Shown: positions 10,101 through 17,282 of the stretch, piece by piece
How positions within the stretch are numbered: the stretch's first letter is position 1
How the letters are laid out: the number at the start of each line of letters is the position of its first letter
Assembly (NCBI GenBank): GCA_002390455.1
Contig: DGPN01000039.1
Location: 11,110 to 44,103, forward strand
Direction: 5' to 3'
Length of the DNA stretch: 32,994 nt
Origin: Flavobacteriaceae bacterium UBA4439
GTDB lineage: Bacteria > Bacteroidota > Bacteroidia > Flavobacteriales > Flavobacteriaceae
Translations under genes and position numbers: made by a program
Notes under the pieces: generated by a model
Seen by the model: the letters and a program-made list of their open reading frames with translations, nothing else
Told to the model about the DNA's origin: nothing
Databases searched by the model: none

Positions 10101-10494
10101 GATCTATAAATTCGAGGCCTTTGAACTTTTTAAGTCCATGATTAATAGTTTGAACAAAGAAATACTTTCTTTCTTATTCAAAGGAGGGCTTCCCAGTCAA
10201 AGTGATACTCAAATCCAAGAAGCCAAAAGAAAACCCGTCGCACCCAAAGGATACAGAACCTCCAAGGATGAAGTCCTCAATACGGATGAAATGGCTCAAC
10301 GAAATCGCACTGTAGGAGCCGGGGCTGGAGGAGGACAAAGAAATGTGGTAGAAACGATTGTCAGAGAACGACCCAAAATCGGTCGAAACGAAAAGGTTGT
10401 CATCCGAAACGTAACTACAGGTGAAACCAAAACTGTCAAATTCAAACAAGCCGAACCTCTTATCAATAGGGGAGAGTGGGTCATCAACAATTAA
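7129..10494 (+). CDS. secA: Preprotein translocase ATPase SecA
   Basis: Motor ATPase that pushes unfolded preproteins through SecYEG. It has 1121 residues, against about 840-900 in B. subtilis or E. coli. The extra length lies in an N-terminal coiled region (residues about 50-110) and an enlarged preprotein-crosslinking domain (about 325-480), as usual in Bacteroidota. Walker A is [12 protein letters not shown] (GEGKT from residue 195) and the DEVD box is [16 protein letters not shown] (from 299). Further motifs are [30 protein letters not shown] and [16 protein letters not shown]. The C-terminal tail ends NRGEWVINN and lacks the cysteine zinc finger seen in E. coli. It lies just after a terminator and is probably transcribed from the short gap 7098-7128. 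Confidence 0.97.
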   Translation: [1121 protein letters not shown]

Positions 10495-10526
10495 TTTTAT
10501 AAATTAGTGTTCACAATAATTGGGTG

Positions 10527-11789
10527 ATGGAAATTTATGCTAAGGTTTTGTTGTGGGTAGTACCCTTCTTTATCATATTTATCATTGTAGAGATAGCCTA
10601 TGGTCACTATACTGGTAAGCAAACCCATACTTTTATGGATACCCTGTCCAGCCTAAGTTCTGGTATGACCAATATACTTAAAGACATTTTGGGTTTGATA
10701 GTAGTCATCATTTCCTATCCTTATTTGCTTGAAAAGCTTTCAATCATCAAACTTGAAAACAATTGGTTTTTGTACGCCATTGCGTTTGTTTGCATTGATT
10801 TTGCGAGTTATTGGATCCATCGATTGAATCATAAAATCAATTTTTTCTGGAACCAACATGTCATTCACCACAGCAGTGAGGAGTTTAACTTGGCTTGTGC
10901 CCTGAGACAAAGCATCTCAAACATATTTGGATATTCCGCATTATTCCTTATTCCAGCAGCTGTCTTGGGTGTACCCCACGAGGTCATCACTGTCTTGGCA
11001 CCTCTTCATTTGTTTGGCCAATTTTGGTATCACACACAACACATCGGAAAACTGGGCATCCTTGAATATTTTCTCGTAACTCCATCACAACATCGGGTTC
11101 ATCATGCTATCAACCCAATTTATATCGACAAAAATCTAGCTGCTATTTTTTGTGTTTGGGATCGCTGGTTTGGAACTTTTCAAGAAGAACTAGACGAGGA
11201 GCCTCCTGTTTACGGTGTTTTAAAACCTGTGCGTACTTGGAATCCACTGATCATAAACTTTCAGCATCTATGGGCTATGATTCAAGATGCGTGGTATACT
11301 CGTTCTTGGAAAGAAAAACTCACACTCTGGTGGAGACCTACTGGATATCGACCTGATGATGTGGCTTTGAAATTTCCCAGAAAAAAAATAAGTACTGAAT
11401 CCCCCTTCGAAAAATACAATCCCGAAATGAGCAATTTCAAAAAAACATGGGCGCTTTTCCAATGGATTTGTATTACTGTTTTACTACTCTTATTGCTGTC
11501 CAACTACGAATCGTTCACCTCCTCCCAAGCACTGCTGATGGGTGGACTAATAATGGTGAGCATTTTTGGTTTCACCTCACTGATGGATGACTATCAATGG
11601 TCTTATGCCTTTGAATTGGGTAGAAATTTTTTGGGCTTATTGTTTTTTTGCCTACCCTATCAAAGTGACTTTTATTTGACTCATATTCCAGGTTTGTTCT
11701 ACTTTGGAATCATCTATTTTTCACTCAGTATAGTAGGGCTTCAATTACTGGATCAAAAAAAGAAGCTCCCCCCTATGAATGAAGGATAA
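10527..11789 (+). CDS. Membrane sterol desaturase / fatty acid hydroxylase family protein
   Basis: Integral-membrane di-iron oxygenase family that hydroxylates or desaturates lipids. The histidine clusters are complete: HRLNH (residues 98-102), HVIHH (111-115) and QHRVHH (H189-H193). Hydrophobic segments lie before, between and after them, and a C-terminal membrane part (about 310-415) goes beyond the minimal hydroxylase domain. I start it at ATG 10527; a GTG one codon earlier (10524) is also possible. The following GT4 gene begins 11 bases before this gene ends, so the two are probably translationally coupled. The substrate cannot be read from sequence: fatty acid, sphingolipid base, ether lipid or sterol are all possible. 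Confidence 0.85.
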   Translation: MEIYAKVLLWVVPFFIIFIIVEIAYGHYTGKQTHTFMDTLSSLSSGMTNILKDILGLIVVIISYPYLLEKLSIIKLENNWFLYAIAFVCIDFASYWIHRLNHKINFFWNQHVIHHSSEEFNLACALRQSISNIFGYSALFLIPAAVLGVPHEVITVLAPLHLFGQFWYHTQHIGKLGILEYFLVTPSQHRVHHAINPIYIDKNLAAIFCVWDRWFGTFQEELDEEPPVYGVLKPVRTWNPLIINFQHLWAMIQDAWYTRSWKEKLTLWWRPTGYRPDDVALKFPRKKISTESPFEKYNPEMSNFKKTWALFQWICITVLLLLLLSNYESFTSSQALLMGGLIMVSIFGFTSLMDDYQWSYAFELGRNFLGLLFFCLPYQSDFYLTHIPGLFYFGIIYFSLSIVGLQLLDQKKKLPPMNEG

Positions 11790-12915
11790 GAAAAAAGTAT
11801 TGCTATTGGGCCCTGCCCACCCATTTAGAGGTGGAATTGCCGATACTCAAAATTATTTGGCACAAAACTTAATTGCACTCGGGCATGATGTGACCGTTTA
11901 CACCTTTACCCTCCAATACCCCAAACTGCTCTTCCCTGGCAAAACCCAATTCAGTGATGAAAAGGCTCCTGATCAACTCAATATCATAAGAAAGATTCAT
12001 AGTTTTAATCCTTTTAATTGGTCTAAAGTTGCACAATCCATCAACCGACTAAACCCTGATTATGTAATTTTTAGATATTGGACTCCTTTCCTAGCACCCT
12101 GTTGGTATGGCATTGCACGAGGGATCCGTAAAACCATCAAAAAAATTGGTTTGGTTGACAATTGGACTGCTCATGAACCCAAGTTTTGGGACAAAAACCT
12201 GACCCACCTTTTTTCAAGTCAAATGAATGGTTTTGCAAGCCTATCAACTGCTGTAGGCGATCAGATTGCATCGGACAATCCTCAGTTGCCGATATGGAAA
12301 GGTTTCCATCCCATTGCAGATCACCTACCTAAAGCCATCACCCAAGAAAAAGCACGCAAGGCATTGGGTTGGCCCCAAGACAAAAAAATTGTATTGTTTT
12401 TTGGTTTAATCAGAAAATACAAAGGTTTGGACTTGTTGATAGAAGCCTTTTCCAAAAACCCACTGAACCGCTCAGGTGTTATCTTGGCTATTGTAGGTGA
12501 AGCCTATGAACCTCAACAGAAATACACCGAACTTATCCAAAAACTCAATCTCAATGAGCGCATTATTTGCGACTTCAACTACGCTAATACCCAAAAATCC
12601 TGTAAAGTTTTTTGTGCCGCAGACGTGATTGCTCAAACCTATATCTCTGCCACACAAAGTGGAGTCACTCCTCTTGCCTATCATTTTCAAACTCCACTTT
12701 TGGTCTCCGACCTGGCGGGGCTACGTACCCCCATTTTGGAAGATCAAACCGGAATGATTACTGAAATCAATGCTGAAAAAATTGCAGAGAATCTCATTCA
12801 AATTCTTTCTGATGAGAAGCTCTCAGAATTTCAACCCTCCTTTCAAAAAGTTGGAGACAAATACAGTTGGAAATCATTTGGACTGTCTTTGATGAACTTT
12901 ATGGGTCAACTGTAG
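11779..12915 (+). CDS. Glycosyltransferase, GT4 family
   Basis: 378 residues with the two Rossmann-like lobes of GT-B enzymes. The N-terminal lobe starts LLLGPAHPFRGGIADTQNYLA, the glycine-rich acceptor-side loop. The C-terminal lobe carries VLFFGLIRKYKGLDLLIEAF (about residues 207-226) and the nucleotide-sugar region AADVIAQTY-SATQSGVTPLAYHF, in which the classical EGFGL-EA motif is replaced by TQSGVTPLAY, a variant I recall from a Bacteroidota subgroup. No signal peptide is present, so it is cytoplasmic or peripheral. Its start overlaps the lipid hydroxylase gene by 11 bases, suggesting a glycolipid or cell-surface glycan product. Donor and acceptor are unknown. Confidence 0.85.
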   Translation: MKDKKKVLLLGPAHPFRGGIADTQNYLAQNLIALGHDVTVYTFTLQYPKLLFPGKTQFSDEKAPDQLNIIRKIHSFNPFNWSKVAQSINRLNPDYVIFRYWTPFLAPCWYGIARGIRKTIKKIGLVDNWTAHEPKFWDKNLTHLFSSQMNGFASLSTAVGDQIASDNPQLPIWKGFHPIADHLPKAITQEKARKALGWPQDKKIVLFFGLIRKYKGLDLLIEAFSKNPLNRSGVILAIVGEAYEPQQKYTELIQKLNLNERIICDFNYANTQKSCKVFCAADVIAQTYISATQSGVTPLAYHFQTPLLVSDLAGLRTPILEDQTGMITEINAEKIAENLIQILSDEKLSEFQPSFQKVGDKYSWKSFGLSLMNFMGQL

Positions 12916-12958
12916 AGTAGGATAATAAGTAAAATTTGTATTTTTAAGAAAAAACTAA

Positions 12959-14410
12959 ATGAGAAGCTTATTTCTATTGATCTCACTTTTGATGATCAGT
13001 TCCTGTAACACCAAAGTTGATTCTTCAAACAATACCCTACCCAACATTGTTATCGTTTTAACTGACGACCAAGGGTATCAAGATTTGGGTAGTTTCGGTT
13101 CCCCAAACATCCTTACTCCAAATCTGGATAAAGTTTCCAAGGAAGGAGCTCGTCTTTTAAGCTTCTATTCCGCTCAAGCAGTCTGCTCTGCCTCTCGAGC
13201 AGCCCTTTTAACAGGTTCCTATCCAAACCGAATTGGAATTTCAGGAGCACTCAGCCCAAAATCAACAGTGGGTATAAATAAGAATGAGACAACTATAGCT
13301 GAAATGCTAAAACCTCTTGGATATAAAACTGGAATTTTTGGGAAATGGCATTTGGGACACCAGCAGGAATTTTTACCCAATAATCATGGATTCGATGAAT
13401 TTATTGGAATACCCTACTCTAATGATATGTGGCCAGTGGATTATGATGGAAAACAAGTTCCAGCAGATCATAATCTGGCCAAAAGATACCCTCAACTTCC
13501 TTTCTTTAAGAATTTTGAGGTTATCAAAGAAATTCGAACATTGGAGGGTCAAGCACAGTTGACCACTGAACTGACTGAGGCTGCAGTAGATTTTATAGAT
13601 AGGAACAAAGAAAACCCCTTTTTCCTCTATGTTCCCCACCCCATGCCTCATACGCCAATTGCGGTTTCTGACAAGTTCAAGGGGAAAAGCGAACAAGGCT
13701 TGTATGGAGATGTCATTATGGAAATCGACTGGTCTGTTGGAGAAATTATAAAGAAACTTAAAGAGCACAAGATATACAATAACACCTTATTTATTTTCAC
13801 CAGCGATAACGGACCTTGGTTAAACTTCGGAAACCATGCGGGCAGCGCACTTCCCCTGAGAGAGGGTAAGGGTACAGCATGGGAAGGGGGGCAAAGAGAG
13901 CCTACTGTTGTGTCTTTTCCCAATTTAATAAAAGGGGAACAAACCATCGAAACCCCTATGATGGCCATCGATATTCTACCCACCATTGCAGAAATAACAG
14001 GAGCAGAACTTCCCAAAAATACAATTGACGGTAAAAGTATTTTGAAAATACTAACTGGTGAAGATAAACAGAGTCCACAAGAGGCCTATTTCTTTTACTA
14101 CAAATCAAATGAACTGCACGGAGTAAGATATAAAGACTGGAAGCTCTATTTCCCTCATTCATACAGAACACTCAATGGAAGAGAAGGAGGAAAAGATGGA
14201 TACCCCGTTAAATATGAAATGAATACGATTGAAAAAATTGAGCTATACGACTTGAAAAATGACATTAGCGAAACCAATGATGTCGCTGCTCAGCATCCAG
14301 AAGTGGTCGAAAAAATTAAAGTCTTAGCAAACGAAATGCGTTCAAAGTTGGGGGATAAACTCTACAACATAGAAGGAACTGAAAACCGGCCTGTAGGAAG
14401 AATAAATTGA
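12959..14410 (+). CDS. Lipoprotein sulfatase, S1 (formylglycine-dependent) family
   Basis: Hydrolyses sulfate esters; in marine Bacteroidota such enzymes commonly act on sulfated algal or host glycans. It has 483 residues. The lipoprotein signal peptide ends at ISSC with C16 as the lipidated cysteine. Metal-binding residues are visible in VLTDDQG (D36, D37) and FTSDNGPW. The maturation motif is C76-S-A-S-R, then AALLTG, with alanine instead of the more frequent proline at the third position. FGKWHLG and HPMPHTPI supply the conserved Lys/His. The overall pattern is arylsulfatase A-like. A cysteine-type or anaerobic maturase is needed for formylglycine; none is in the window. It follows the GT4 gene by 43 bases and precedes msrA by 10 bases. 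Substrate unknown. Confidence 0.93.
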   Translation: MRSLFLLISLLMISSCNTKVDSSNNTLPNIVIVLTDDQGYQDLGSFGSPNILTPNLDKVSKEGARLLSFYSAQAVCSASRAALLTGSYPNRIGISGALSPKSTVGINKNETTIAEMLKPLGYKTGIFGKWHLGHQQEFLPNNHGFDEFIGIPYSNDMWPVDYDGKQVPADHNLAKRYPQLPFFKNFEVIKEIRTLEGQAQLTTELTEAAVDFIDRNKENPFFLYVPHPMPHTPIAVSDKFKGKSEQGLYGDVIMEIDWSVGEIIKKLKEHKIYNNTLFIFTSDNGPWLNFGNHAGSALPLREGKGTAWEGGQREPTVVSFPNLIKGEQTIETPMMAIDILPTIAEITGAELPKNTIDGKSILKILTGEDKQSPQEAYFFYYKSNELHGVRYKDWKLYFPHSYRTLNGREGGKDGYPVKYEMNTIEKIELYDLKNDISETNDVAAQHPEVVEKIKVLANEMRSKLGDKLYNIEGTENRPVGRIN

Positions 14411-14420
14411 TCATAAAAAG

Positions 14421-15077
14421 ATGAAAAGTATGTGTTTACTACTAAGTTTAATATTCATCAACACTTGTCAAATTGCTTCTCCTGAACCCGAAGATCGTGC
14501 GACAACTGTTTGGAATCCCACAGAACACTATCAAAACAAAGCCAAAGCCTACTTTGCTTCCGGATGCTTTTGGTGCGTGGAGGCTGTTTACGAAAGCCTC
14601 GAAGGGGTTGAAGAGGCTTATTCTGGCTATGCTGGGGGGAAAACCAAAAATCCCACCTACTATCAAGTAATCACTGGAAAAACTGGCCATGCAGAGACAG
14701 TAGAGGTAATCTACGATCCCGAAGTCATTGATTTTGCCACCTTAGTAGAAGTTTTTTTTGATTCTCACGACCCTACCTTGCTCAATCAACAAGGTCCTGA
14801 TCGAGGCACACAGTATCGCTCTGTAGCCTTTTATCAAAACGAATCTGAAAAGAAAATCATTGAGGATCATATCTCTAAACTTACCAAAGAAAAGACCTAT
14901 TCAAAGAAAATCGTTACCGAGGTCAAGCCACTATCGAAGTTTTATTATGCTGAGAACTATCATCAAGACTATGAAAAGAATAACCCCAATGACCTTTACA
15001 TATTGAATGTTTCCAAGCCCAGATTGAATAAATTTAAAGTCACATCACCCGAATTACTGAAAAAGGAACAGCATTAA
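14421..15077 (+). CDS. msrA: Peptide-methionine (S)-S-oxide reductase MsrA, exported
   Basis: Reduces methionine-S-sulfoxide in proteins. It has 218 residues. The active-site motif GCFWC is at 48-52 with catalytic C49, followed by YSGYAGGKTKNPTY and YHQDYEKNNPN, which hold the conserved glycine, tyrosine and substrate-binding residues. The first 16-20 residues form a hydrophobic signal ending INTC, which could be a degenerate lipobox (C16) or a simple signal peptide, so the protein probably works in the periplasm or on the outer membrane. It is 10 bases after the sulfatase and likely co-transcribed. It meets the PAP2 gene tail to tail with a 1-base gap and no terminator visible. Confidence 0.93.
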   Translation: MKSMCLLLSLIFINTCQIASPEPEDRATTVWNPTEHYQNKAKAYFASGCFWCVEAVYESLEGVEEAYSGYAGGKTKNPTYYQVITGKTGHAETVEVIYDPEVIDFATLVEVFFDSHDPTLLNQQGPDRGTQYRSVAFYQNESEKKIIEDHISKLTKEKTYSKKIVTEVKPLSKFYYAENYHQDYEKNNPNDLYILNVSKPRLNKFKVTSPELLKKEQH

Positions 15078-15078
15078 T

Positions 15079-15645
15079 TTATGTCAAAACTTTTCCATTG
15101 AATTTCCGCCACAAACGGAAAAACAACAAGCCTACCAAAGTACCAAAGGTCATTCCCGAAAGGACATCCAAAGGAAAATGAACTCCTATATAGATTCGGC
15201 TGTAGGCCACTAGAAAAGCAACAATCAATAACAGAAAAGGCAGCTTATGGTATTTGGCTCCAAAAATAAAAGAGAAAAAAATCGCCAAAGCAAAAGAATT
15301 GGAAGCATGACCCGAAAAGTAACCATACAAACCTCCGCAAGAAGATTTAACCAACCTTACCATTTCCGAGAGTGTTGGGTCGTGACAAGGGCGTAACCGC
15401 TGAAAACCATCCTTAAAAAGATTGGTTACCTGATCTGTTACCAGAATCAAAAAGGCAACGGAAAGCAGCAACACCAAAAAAGATTTCAGATTTGTATGCT
15501 TGAAATATAAAATAGCTAAGAATAAATATAGGCTAATATTGGTCGCCTTGTGGGTCATCAACATCCAAAAACCATCAAAGGGTTTTGATCCCATTTGATT
15601 GAGAAAAAGGAATAATTGCTGATCTAAGGCAATGAGTTCTTCCAC
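15079..15645 (-). CDS. PAP2 family membrane phosphatase
   Basis: Six-helix membrane phosphatase of the PAP2 superfamily, acting on lipid phosphates such as undecaprenyl diphosphate, phosphatidylglycerol phosphate or lipid A. It has 188 residues. The three catalytic motifs are complete: K78-x6-R85-P86 (KDGFQRLRP), YFSGH with the catalytic His, and SRIYIGVHFPLD (SR-x5-H-x3-D). The short loop with two cysteines between motifs 1 and 2 (RPCHDP and SSCGG) could form a periplasmic disulfide. It is the last gene of the minus-strand run, 3 bases after the small acidic gene. The exact lipid substrate cannot be decided from sequence. Confidence 0.88.
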   Translation of the reverse strand: MEELIALDQQLFLFLNQMGSKPFDGFWMLMTHKATNISLYLFLAILYFKHTNLKSFLVLLLSVAFLILVTDQVTNLFKDGFQRLRPCHDPTLSEMVRLVKSSCGGLYGYFSGHASNSFALAIFFSFIFGAKYHKLPFLLLIVAFLVAYSRIYIGVHFPLDVLSGMTFGTLVGLLFFRLWRKFNGKVLT

Positions 15646-15648
15646 GGA

Positions 15649-15873
15649 TTAATCCAAAATTTCCATTTCCTTGTCGTAGAAGTCTAGGGCCTGCTCAATG
15701 AGTTGAGCCGTCTGGGATTCCAATTCCTCCCTATCTTCCTTTTCAAAGTCCTCCATCCAGTGAACTTCGTCATTGGAAACATTTAGAAAAAAGCGTGGAT
15801 ACTCGGTATGCGCTATAAAAATTGCGTCTTCTAAAGCTGAACTGTCTGCAATCAAAAACTTTGGTAAATCCAT
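15649..15873 (-). CDS. Small acidic conserved hypothetical protein
   Basis: 74 residues, no signal peptide, no membrane segment, strongly acidic. The N-terminal half (MDLPKFLIADSSALEDAIFI) looks like a beta-strand/helix unit, and the C-terminal half (DFEKEDREELESQTAQLIEQ and on) like one amphipathic helix. I recall similar short proteins annotated as hypothetical in many Flavobacteriia, but I cannot name a family. It sits 13 bases after the MATE gene and 3 bases before the PAP2 gene on the same strand, so it is almost certainly translated as part of that operon. Function unknown. Confidence 0.75.
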   Translation of the reverse strand: MDLPKFLIADSSALEDAIFIAHTEYPRFFLNVSNDEVHWMEDFEKEDREELESQTAQLIEQALDFYDKEMEILD

Positions 15874-15886
15874 CTTAAATATCGGT

Positions 15887-17254
15887 TTAGGAATCTAATT
15901 TTTGGGAAAGATACTGAAATCTGAGAAGCAACAACAGTGCTGAAAGTGTTAATCCTGTCAAAAGACCCATCCAAATTCCAGAAGCCCCCCACTCGGTTTT
16001 TAGTCCCAAATAGAATGAGATAGGAAAACCTATGGCTCCATAAGATATAAAGATTAGAAAAGCGGGGATAATTACATCTTGAATCCCCCTCAAAGCACCC
16101 AAAACGACTGCTTGAAGCCCATCGGCAATTTGAAAAAAAGCAGCAATTAGGATTAAATCCGAGGCAATTTCAACCACCGTCAAAACATCGGAAGATATCT
16201 CTGTTGCATTGCCATCCAAATACAACCAAGGAAGTAAGTCATGGGTAAGGACAAAGAACAAACAAAAAAGAGAACTCATTAAAAAAACGAGAAAAAAGGT
16301 AGATATCGCGACCCTTCTAAGGGAGATAAAATCTTGGCGTCCCTTTTCGTTTCCTACCCTTATCATTGCTGTTACTCCCAAACCTAAAGCTACCATATAG
16401 GTCATCGAAGTCAAGTTGAGTGCTATCTGATTGGCTGCTTGGGGGTTTTTTCCTAACATTCCAGACATCCAAATGGCAGAAGTAAAAAAAGTAACCTCAA
16501 AAAACATTTGCAAAGCGGAAGGAAAACCCAAAGAAATAATCCTTTTAAAAAGTGATTTTCGGAGCTTTACTCTTAACAATTTGCGGTTATATCTTTTAAA
16601 ACTCTTTTTATTCTTGACGTTGATGGCCATAAACAAAACCATTGCCCATCGGGAGAACAAGGTTCCCAGTGCAGCTCCTTCAACGCCCAATTCTGGAAAA
16701 CCGTAAAGACCAAAAATCAGAAGGTAATTCAATAATACATTGATTACATTGCCCAACAAGGTTGCGTACATGGCCAAACGGGTCTGAAACAATCCCTCGG
16801 CAAATTGGCGAAGTCCTTGAAAACCAACCAAGGGAAGAAGCGAGAGGGCCACCCAAAAAAGATAGGGTTTGGACAAAGCAACCACTTCCTGGGGTTGCCC
16901 CATTTGTGACAATAGCGGTTGAGCCCATAGAACCAGCAAGGCCAAAATCAATCCCAATCCAAAACACAGGATCAGACCGTGAACAAAAATATGTCTGACT
17001 TTATTGTGGTTTTTTGCGCCAAAAGACTCGGCAATCATTGGAGTGATGGCTGTTGAGAATCCGATCCCAAGAGACATGGCCACAAAAACAAAACTGTTGC
17101 CCAAAGAAACGGCGGCCAATTCTGCCGTTCCCAATTGCCCCACCATGATATTATCGATCAATTGCACTACGGTGTGCCCAAGCATACCCACTATAACGGG
17201 ATAGGCCAATCGAAGATTGGTGCCAAACTCTTTAGTGTAATTACTGAGTTTCAT
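15887..17254 (-). CDS. MATE family multidrug efflux transporter
   Basis: 455 residues with about twelve hydrophobic segments in two homologous halves. The N-terminal part reads LAYPVIVGMLGHTVVQLIDN, then IMVGQLGTAELAAVSLGNS, the typical NorM/DinF opening. The second half repeats the pattern with LGFPSALQMFFEVTFF and NQIALNLTSMTYMVALGLG. MATE proteins export cationic drugs or metabolites in exchange for Na+ or H+. A lipid flippase-like role cannot be excluded. It lies 28 bases after the M28 peptidase gene and 13 bases before a small acidic gene, within the minus-strand run. Confidence 0.92.
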   Translation of the reverse strand: MKLSNYTKEFGTNLRLAYPVIVGMLGHTVVQLIDNIMVGQLGTAELAAVSLGNSFVFVAMSLGIGFSTAITPMIAESFGAKNHNKVRHIFVHGLILCFGLGLILALLVLWAQPLLSQMGQPQEVVALSKPYLFWVALSLLPLVGFQGLRQFAEGLFQTRLAMYATLLGNVINVLLNYLLIFGLYGFPELGVEGAALGTLFSRWAMVLFMAINVKNKKSFKRYNRKLLRVKLRKSLFKRIISLGFPSALQMFFEVTFFTSAIWMSGMLGKNPQAANQIALNLTSMTYMVALGLGVTAMIRVGNEKGRQDFISLRRVAISTFFLVFLMSSLFCLFFVLTHDLLPWLYLDGNATEISSDVLTVVEIASDLILIAAFFQIADGLQAVVLGALRGIQDVIIPAFLIFISYGAIGFPISFYLGLKTEWGASGIWMGLLTGLTLSALLLLLRFQYLSQKLDS

Positions 17255-17282
17255 GGAAAGTTAGCGGGGAAAAAAACGATTC

